Assembly: GCA_003152555.1 (NCBI GenBank)
Contig: PMAL01000118.1
Coordinates: 6,023 to 15,282 of the forward strand
Source: Acidimicrobiaceae bacterium
Lineage (GTDB): Bacteria; Actinomycetota; Acidimicrobiia; Acidimicrobiales; RAAP-2
Reading direction: 5' to 3'
DNA length: 9,260 bases
Within the stretch, counting starts at the first letter, position 1; each line of letters begins with the position of its first letter. The position numbers and the translations under genes were made by a program. Shown here piece after piece: positions 5,490 through 9,260 of the stretch. The notes beneath the pieces are model-generated. The model saw nothing but the letters and a program-made list of their open reading frames with translations. It was not told the origin of the DNA and searched no databases.

Positions 5490-6761
5490 TCACCACTCTT
5501 CACCCGATCGCAACTCGCGAACGTGCGCCACGTTGGGATCCGTACGAGCATCAAACGCCCACAATTTTGGCAGCGCCGCGGCGACGCCGGCCACCGATCC
5601 CGTGCAGGCCAATCCGCCAAACGTGAGTGAGAAACGCAGCGTCGTCCACGCCGCCATGAGGCCCGCACGGAACTGACCGGCCGTCGGTCCCACCGAATAC
5701 GAAATCATTTCGATGCCGGCCATGCGTCCGCGAATGTCCGGCGGTATTGACTCATTCCACATCGTGTTGCGAAAGACTCCGCTCATTGCGTCAGCGCCGC
5801 CACCGATGGCGAGTCCCGCGAAGACAATCCAGAATGACTTGGAGTACCCAAACAGCGCGATGCCCAGCCCCCACGTGGCGGCGGCCACCACGAGCCCTCT
5901 GCCATAGTGATACACCCGATGGGTCCAAGAGGACGTGAGCGTTGCGACGAGAGCGCCCGCGGGCAGCGCGCAGTAGAGAACCGACAGGGCGTACTCGGTG
6001 TGAAAGTGTGCCGCTACGAATGGAAGCATCACCACCGGATAGGCAAGAATCATCGCCAGCAGGTCCACAATGTAGGTGCCCAGTAAGTCCGGACGCGAAA
6101 AGGCGTAGCGAATGCCGTCGGTGAGCGCACGCATGTCACCATTTTTCGAAACTTCAGATGGAGTGGTTGCCTTGAGCGAGAACAACAGCGCCAGGGAGAA
6201 GGAGAAAGTCACCAGGTTGGCGGCATACACCGACGCCGGACCAATCACCACAGCCGCGAACCCACCCAGCGCCGGTCCAATGATTGAAGCCGACGTGCTC
6301 TGAATATTGCCCAGCTGCGCCGCCGCCCGCTGGAGATCTGGGGGTACCAGCGTCTGGTTGAGTGCCGAGAGGCTCGGCCGCTGCATGCTCGACGCGGCGG
6401 CAGCCAAGAACGCCACCGCGTAGAGGACCCATACCTGCGGTTTATTCAGCAAAGCATTGACGAACAACAGCCCGGCCATCAACATGAGAATCTGCTCCAT
6501 CGAAAGTATGAGTCGGCGACGATTGAGCCGGTCGGCCAATACCCCTCCGTAGAGGCCGAAAACCACGAGCGGCACCAGCTCAAAGAGACCGAGCGCACCT
6601 ACGTCGAGTGGCGAATTCGTCAAATTCTTCAGCTGGAAGGGCACCACCACGTACGTCGCCTGACTTCCGAGCGCGGTAATGAATCCCGCAATGTACAGGC
6701 GTCGATACTGCGTAGAGGCCCGCAGCGGGGTTAGGTCAATGCCCAGTCGGTTACCACTCAT
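5490..6761 (-). CDS. MFS transporter, exporter type
   Basis: A 423-residue inner-membrane transporter of the major facilitator superfamily with about 12 hydrophobic segments. Seen: LRASTQYRRLYIAGF leading into helix 1, QATYVVVPFQL, then ELVPLVVFGLYGGVLADRLNRRR (61-83), which holds the MFS motif A between helices 2 and 3. A second half-repeat includes GALVATLTSSWTHR, GGGADAMSGVFRNTM and IPPDIRGRMAGIE. The layout fits proton-driven efflux carriers of the MFS_3 / EntS-like group, whose members export siderophores, macrolides or other small molecules. The substrate cannot be read from sequence. The start is ATG 6761, leading into the usual short cytoplasmic N-terminus; the upstream ribosome site is weak. 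The gene is divergent from the two-domain VOC gene, with a 9-bp inverted repeat between them, so linked control is possible. Confidence 0.9.
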   Translation of the reverse strand: MSGNRLGIDLTPLRASTQYRRLYIAGFITALGSQATYVVVPFQLKNLTNSPLDVGALGLFELVPLVVFGLYGGVLADRLNRRRLILSMEQILMLMAGLLFVNALLNKPQVWVLYAVAFLAAAASSMQRPSLSALNQTLVPPDLQRAAAQLGNIQSTSASIIGPALGGFAAVVIGPASVYAANLVTFSFSLALLFSLKATTPSEVSKNGDMRALTDGIRYAFSRPDLLGTYIVDLLAMILAYPVVMLPFVAAHFHTEYALSVLYCALPAGALVATLTSSWTHRVYHYGRGLVVAAATWGLGIALFGYSKSFWIVFAGLAIGGGADAMSGVFRNTMWNESIPPDIRGRMAGIEMISYSVGPTAGQFRAGLMAAWTTLRFSLTFGGLACTGSVAGVAAALPKLWAFDARTDPNVAHVRELRSGEEW

Positions 6762-6789
6762 AGCGCGGCTTCGAGAATCCGATTTTGGC

Positions 6790-6843
6790 TGGTAGTTCTC
6801 AACATTGCGATGACGCTTCTTTTGGAGATTGACGGAACTACCA
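6790..6843. repeat. 9-bp inverted repeat in the MFS/VOC divergent spacer
   Basis: TGGTAGTTC (6790-6798) and GAACTACCA (6835-6843) are exact reverse complements, 36 bp apart with centres 45 bp apart, close to four helical turns. They lie in the 154-bp spacer between two divergent genes. They could be paired half-sites for a regulator. A chance match of this length in a spacer this size is uncommon but not rare. Confidence 0.4.
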
Positions 6844-6915
6844 AGTTACGCGTTCACCTGAGCACTGGATCACATTCGAAGATAGTTTGTCCTCAGTGAA
6901 CCAAAAGGAGCAACT

Positions 6916-7695
6916 ATGACCACGCGTAGCAAATCACCACTCGGAGCGCCATGTTGGGTTGATCTGTGGACTTCCGACGTCGAGGGCAGTCGAAAGTTCT
7001 ACAGCGAAGTCTTCGGCTGGGAAGCACAAGAGCCGAGCCCCGAGTTCGGCGGATATTTCATGTTCGCACGTGGTGGAATACCCGTGGCCGGTGGCATGGG
7101 CGACATGGGTGATATGAAGGCCGACAACTCGTGGAAGATCTACTTTGATACCGACGAAATCGCCTCTACGCTCGAGGCCGCGACGGAGAATGGGGCGAAG
7201 GTGCTCTTTCCCGCGATGCCCGTCGCTGATCTCGGCATTCAAGCAGTGCTGCTTGACTCCGGCGGCGCACCACTCGGCATGTGGCAGGCGCAGTCGTTCC
7301 CGGGATTCACAGTGGTTGAAGAGCATGGAGCTCCAAGTTGGTTCGAACTGCACACGAGAAACCACGGCCGTGCAGTCGATTTCTACCGCAACGTGTTCAA
7401 GTGGGTAACGTCAACTATGAGTGACACCGACGAGTTTCGCTACACCACGTCGAGCGACACGGATGGTGAGGACCTATTGGCGGGCATCATGGACGCGAGT
7501 TCTTTCATGCCCGAGGACGCCCCAGATCAATGGTCAATCTATTGGTACGTGGATGACACCAACGAAGCCGTCACGACGGCTGAAGCCCTCGGCGGGTCGG
7601 TAGTCACGAAACCCGAAGACACGCCGTTCGGTCGACTCACCACGCTGAAGGATCCTTCCGGGGCGCATTTCAAATTGCGCACGTCGATTGACTAA
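6916..7695 (+). CDS. Two-domain VOC family protein (Rv0577/CFP30B-like)
   Basis: A 259-residue protein made of two VOC domains, resembling the mycobacterial Rv0577 (CFP30B, 27-kDa antigen) type. Domain 1 (about 9-128) begins GAPCWVDLWTSDVEGSRKFYSEVFGWE and closes LLDSGGAPLGMWQ. Domain 2 (about 138-256) begins GAPSWFELHTRNHGRAVDFYRNVFKW and closes LKDPSGAHFKL. The two starts (GAPxWxxL, FYxxVFxW) show internal duplication. In Mycobacterium, homologues have been linked to methylglyoxal or related detoxification and reported as antigens; the reaction is not firmly known here. His146 at the start of domain 2 may be a ligand, while the matching place in domain 1 is Trp18, so the sites differ. The start is ATG 6916 with AAGGAG about 6 nt upstream. 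A GMGDMGDM stretch at 61-67 is a small internal repeat. The gene is divergent from the MFS gene. Confidence 0.92.
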   Translation: MTTRSKSPLGAPCWVDLWTSDVEGSRKFYSEVFGWEAQEPSPEFGGYFMFARGGIPVAGGMGDMGDMKADNSWKIYFDTDEIASTLEAATENGAKVLFPAMPVADLGIQAVLLDSGGAPLGMWQAQSFPGFTVVEEHGAPSWFELHTRNHGRAVDFYRNVFKWVTSTMSDTDEFRYTTSSDTDGEDLLAGIMDASSFMPEDAPDQWSIYWYVDDTNEAVTTAEALGGSVVTKPEDTPFGRLTTLKDPSGAHFKLRTSID

Positions 7696-7731
7696 TAGCG
7701 ACGAAGAGAATACGGGCGCAACCGCACGTGC

Positions 7732-8250
7732 TTACGGTACGTCAGGTGCCTCGGCGAGTTCGTCAACGTAGCGGCGCACGTCGCGGCGTGTCTTCATCTC
7801 AATAACCTCAATCGAATCACGGTGTAGCGCGAGCGCCGCATCGAGTTGCGGGCGACCGTGCTTGGGAAATCGCCATAACCAGCGCAAGAACTCATAGTCG
7901 AAGTGCTCGCGACACCCCGGGGCTTGCACCTCACGGTGCCAATTCGTGACAACTCGCTTCAGTGCTCGATACATGCACACCCGTCGCGGCAAGGCCAGCA
8001 CAATGACCGTGTCAGCTCGATCGAAACGCAGGTCGAACTGAGCTCCGTAATTCCCGTCAATTATCCACTCGGGCCTCTCGACAAGTTCGCTTTGCGTCAT
8101 TGCCCACTCCTCTTCGTCGGGCACGACCCAACCGGGTCGCCAATGAAAATGATCGAGATGCAACACGGGCAGACCCGTGCGCCGGCCCAGCTCATCGGCG
8201 ATCGCCGTCTTGCCCGCTCCACCAGAGCCCACAATGGCAACGCGTTTCAT
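7732..8250 (-). CDS. P-loop nucleoside/adenylate-kinase-like NTPase (FlaR / topology-modulation type)
   Basis: A 172-residue cytosolic P-loop protein of the group often labelled adenylate-kinase-like or DNA topology modulation protein FlaR. Seen: Walker A GSGGAGKT (8-15) after strand KRVAIVG, HLDHFHWRPGW (31-41), which fills the place of the nucleotide-monophosphate-binding segment, the strand-turn EWIIDGNY (61-68), the strand TVIVLALPRR (81-90), and the late motif FDYEFLRWLWRFPKHGRP (117-134) characteristic of this group. Members bind ATP and probably phosphorylate a small substrate; the substrate is unknown, and the name topology modulation is historical. The start is ATG 8250; the TTG just before it is possible, but GGTGGA suits either. 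The gene is divergent from the SRPBCC fragment 46 bp away. Confidence 0.88.
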   Translation of the reverse strand: MKRVAIVGSGGAGKTAIADELGRRTGLPVLHLDHFHWRPGWVVPDEEEWAMTQSELVERPEWIIDGNYGAQFDLRFDRADTVIVLALPRRVCMYRALKRVVTNWHREVQAPGCREHFDYEFLRWLWRFPKHGRPQLDAALALHRDSIEVIEMKTRRDVRRYVDELAEAPDVP

Positions 8251-8296
8251 CAACGTCCACCGTATTCGTCCAAGGCCGATGGAACGTGTTTAGTTA

Positions 8297-8617
8297 GTGG
8301 GAAAACTGAATCAGATTTGCAGTACGGTGCAAAAGTCGAGAAGGGTGAAACCTGACGGAACGTCAGAACTCTCCTTCGAAGTTCGAGGGGTTGACGATGA
8401 GACCAGTCAACTTGTCCTGACCCGACGCGGCACGTCAAACGACGACGCATCCGGTTTCGGCGCTGGCTGGCACGCCCACCTCGAGAACTTGTTACAAGTC
8501 TTGATGGGCGCCGACACTTCTTCAGCAATCCTCGACGTGCGATACGAAGAACTGCGTCCGAGTCACGTCGCGCTCATGGACTCAATACAAAACGCGTTCG
8601 GCGAACGCACGCAGTAG
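8297..8617 (+). pseudogene. C-terminal fragment of an SRPBCC/AHSA1 domain protein
   Basis: An open frame of 106 codons whose residues 16-101 resemble only the second half of an AHSA1-type SRPBCC domain: RVKPDGTSELSFEVRG, then TSQLVLTRRG, then the signature helix GAGWHAHLENLLQVLMGA (55-72). Intact family members have about 140-160 residues, beginning with an N-terminal helix and strands containing W. That half is absent: a TAG at 8291-8293 closes the frame just upstream, and the opposite-strand kinase gene begins within 46 bp. Residues 1-15 do not resemble the domain. Possible starts are GTG 8297 and GTG 8345; neither has a convincing ribosome site. An imperfect copy of the missing half is not seen in the other frames nearby. 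It is most simply a 5'-truncated remnant, though an unusually short functional protein cannot be excluded. Confidence 0.6.
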
Positions 8618-8655
8618 GGCCAACGCCGCAATAATTCGCCTTCTTGTTGGCGCAA

Positions 8656-8669
8656 GAGCCGTACGGCTC
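8656..8669. repeat. 14-bp perfect palindrome upstream of the beta-propeller gene
   Basis: GAGCCGTACGGCTC is its own reverse complement. It lies 38 bp after the SRPBCC fragment and 43 bp before the ATG of the next gene. A palindrome this size could be a dimeric repressor site or a small stem (GAGCC-GTAC-GGCTC) ending the upstream transcript. No T-run follows. Confidence 0.5.
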
Positions 8670-8700
8670 GAAGTGCCTTAAAGCAAGGTTGCGAGCGCGT

Positions 8701-8706
8701 TAGCGT
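8701..8706 (+). promoter_or_regulatory. Candidate -10 element of the beta-propeller gene
   Basis: TAGCGT fits the actinobacterial TANNNT -10 pattern and ends 6 nt before ATG 8713. The mRNA would start on the ATG. The absence of any Shine-Dalgarno sequence before that ATG agrees. No good -35 is seen. Confidence 0.4.
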
Positions 8707-8712
8707 TATAAA

Positions 8713-9260
8713 ATGCCGTTTCGTCACAAACGTGCCCGACCGGCCTCTCTGCCAGTCGTGTCAGCATTCATTGCCGCTGTCTGCGTAGTCGTCGTCGTGA
8801 GTGTGCTGGTGGCGATCGGACCCGAGAGTCACGCTTCAGATACCCCTACGACCGTGACATCCACGACCGTCACGACGTTGCCCGGCACGTCGTCCACGAC
8901 GTCGACTTCAACGTCCACGACAACCACCATTCCCCCAACGCCGGCCGACAAGTTGCGTCTCGTGCAGATTGGTCAATATTCCTCCGCCGAAATAACACCG
9001 AAGTCAGTCGACGCGTCGGGCACCGGTTTGGTCTTCGCTCAAAACATGGTCTACCGTCACACCGTCTCGGTATTCAACGCTCGAAACGGCGCCTTAATCA
9101 AGACCATCCCGACGACGATCAACCTGCATAACTTCGGTCTTCCCGGTGGCACCATTGAAGGAGCGCCGGTCGAGGGAGCCTTCTCGCCCGATAAGAAATA
9201 TTTCTACATCTCGAATTACTCGATGTTCGGCCCAGGCCAGGGACCCGAGGGCGAAGACAC
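8713..9260 (+). CDS. Membrane-anchored YVTN/NHL-type beta-propeller protein, 3' end outside window
   Basis: 182 complete codons are visible and the frame is open to the window edge. Residues 1-13 are basic (RHKRAR). Residues 14-35 are a single hydrophobic segment (VVSAFIAAVCVVVVVSVLV) that acts as a membrane anchor or uncleaved signal. Residues 44-75 form a Thr/Ser-rich linker with almost nothing else, typical of exported actinobacterial proteins and a likely site of O-glycosylation. From about residue 80 repeats begin: LRLVQIGQYS, SGTGLVFAQNMVYRHTVSVFNARNGALIKTI (104-132), then GAFSPDKKYFYISNYS (155-170). Lengths and the FSPD-YISN pattern fit blades of a YncE/YVTN-like beta-propeller. The propeller would lie outside the cytoplasmic membrane. 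The function, probably binding or surface-related, is unknown. The start is ATG 8713, with a -10-like element 6 nt before it. Confidence 0.85.
   Translation, partial: MPFRHKRARPASLPVVSAFIAAVCVVVVVSVLVAIGPESHASDTPTTVTSTTVTTLPGTSSTTSTSTSTTTTIPPTPADKLRLVQIGQYSSAEITPKSVDASGTGLVFAQNMVYRHTVSVFNARNGALIKTIPTTINLHNFGLPGGTIEGAPVEGAFSPDKKYFYISNYSMFGPGQGPEGED

Noticed and set aside
6934..7365. Long minus-strand open frame inside the two-domain VOC gene
   Set aside because: It is fully antisense to a well-supported gene, with no recognisable motif or start signal.
7903..8355. Plus-strand open frame antisense to the kinase gene, reaching into the SRPBCC fragment
   Set aside because: I considered it as the missing SRPBCC 5' half, but its translation lacks the N-terminal SRPBCC features and is explained as the complement of the kinase gene.
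8352..8366. Inverted repeat CTGACG-GAA-CGTCAG as a terminator or operator
   Set aside because: It lies inside the SRPBCC-like reading frame at residues encoding PDGTSE, has a three-base loop and no T-run, so coding sequence explains it.
8842..8937. Repetitive ACG/TCC-rich DNA suggesting a short tandem repeat or CRISPR-like array
   Set aside because: It has no regular unit or spacers; it simply encodes the Thr/Ser linker of the beta-propeller protein.
1..9260. Defence system, biosynthetic cluster or mobile island
   Set aside because: No nuclease, helicase, toxin-antitoxin pair, transposase, integrase or large biosynthetic enzyme is visible; genes are mostly separate units of common families.

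Overview
The window reads as an ordinary chromosomal stretch from a mid-GC actinobacterium, possibly of the Acidimicrobiia. That placement is inference. It rests on protein style: an alkyltransferase-like protein with PWWRV, an SDR and a two-domain VOC protein of types common in Actinobacteria, and a membrane-anchored beta-propeller with a Thr/Ser linker. It also rests on several starts that lack a Shine-Dalgarno sequence but carry a -10-like hexamer about 6-7 nt upstream, as expected of leaderless mRNAs. I see no rRNA, tRNA, CRISPR, transposase, phage or plasmid gene.

Layout, left to right. (1) The 3' part of an alkyltransferase-like DNA repair gene (+) converges on a zinc-ribbon RDD membrane protein (-). 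(2) A YbjQ/UPF0145 protein and a small membrane protein form a two-gene unit (+). (3) A classical SDR oxidoreductase (-) is divergent from a secreted LprI/DUF1311-type gene (+) that is broken by one in-frame TAA. (4) Two tandem single-domain VOC (glyoxalase-fold) genes (+) follow, the second with a good sigma70-type promoter that would give a leaderless mRNA. (5) A 90-residue uncharacterised protein (-) is divergent from a DUF1295 / steroid-5-alpha-reductase-like membrane protein (+), which is preceded by a nine-codon ORF in TAATG overlap. (6) An MFS exporter-type gene (-) is divergent from a two-domain VOC protein (+), with a 9-bp inverted repeat between them. (7) A P-loop nucleoside-kinase-like protein (-) is divergent from the C-terminal half of an SRPBCC/AHSA1 domain gene (+). 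(8) The 5' end of a membrane-anchored beta-propeller gene (+) runs off the right edge.

Most genes appear to be separate, often divergent transcription units with housekeeping, stress or metabolic roles. The only clear operon-like pair is YbjQ plus the small membrane protein. Three VOC genes lie within about 4.4 kb; the first two look like a tandem duplication.

I did not find a convincing new multi-gene system. The most informative observations are the LprI-type gene that reads straight through its nonsense codon with its conserved Cys, YR, GGS and CL positions intact, the short upstream ORF coupled to the DUF1295 gene, the N-terminally truncated SRPBCC gene, and the dyad between the MFS and VOC genes.
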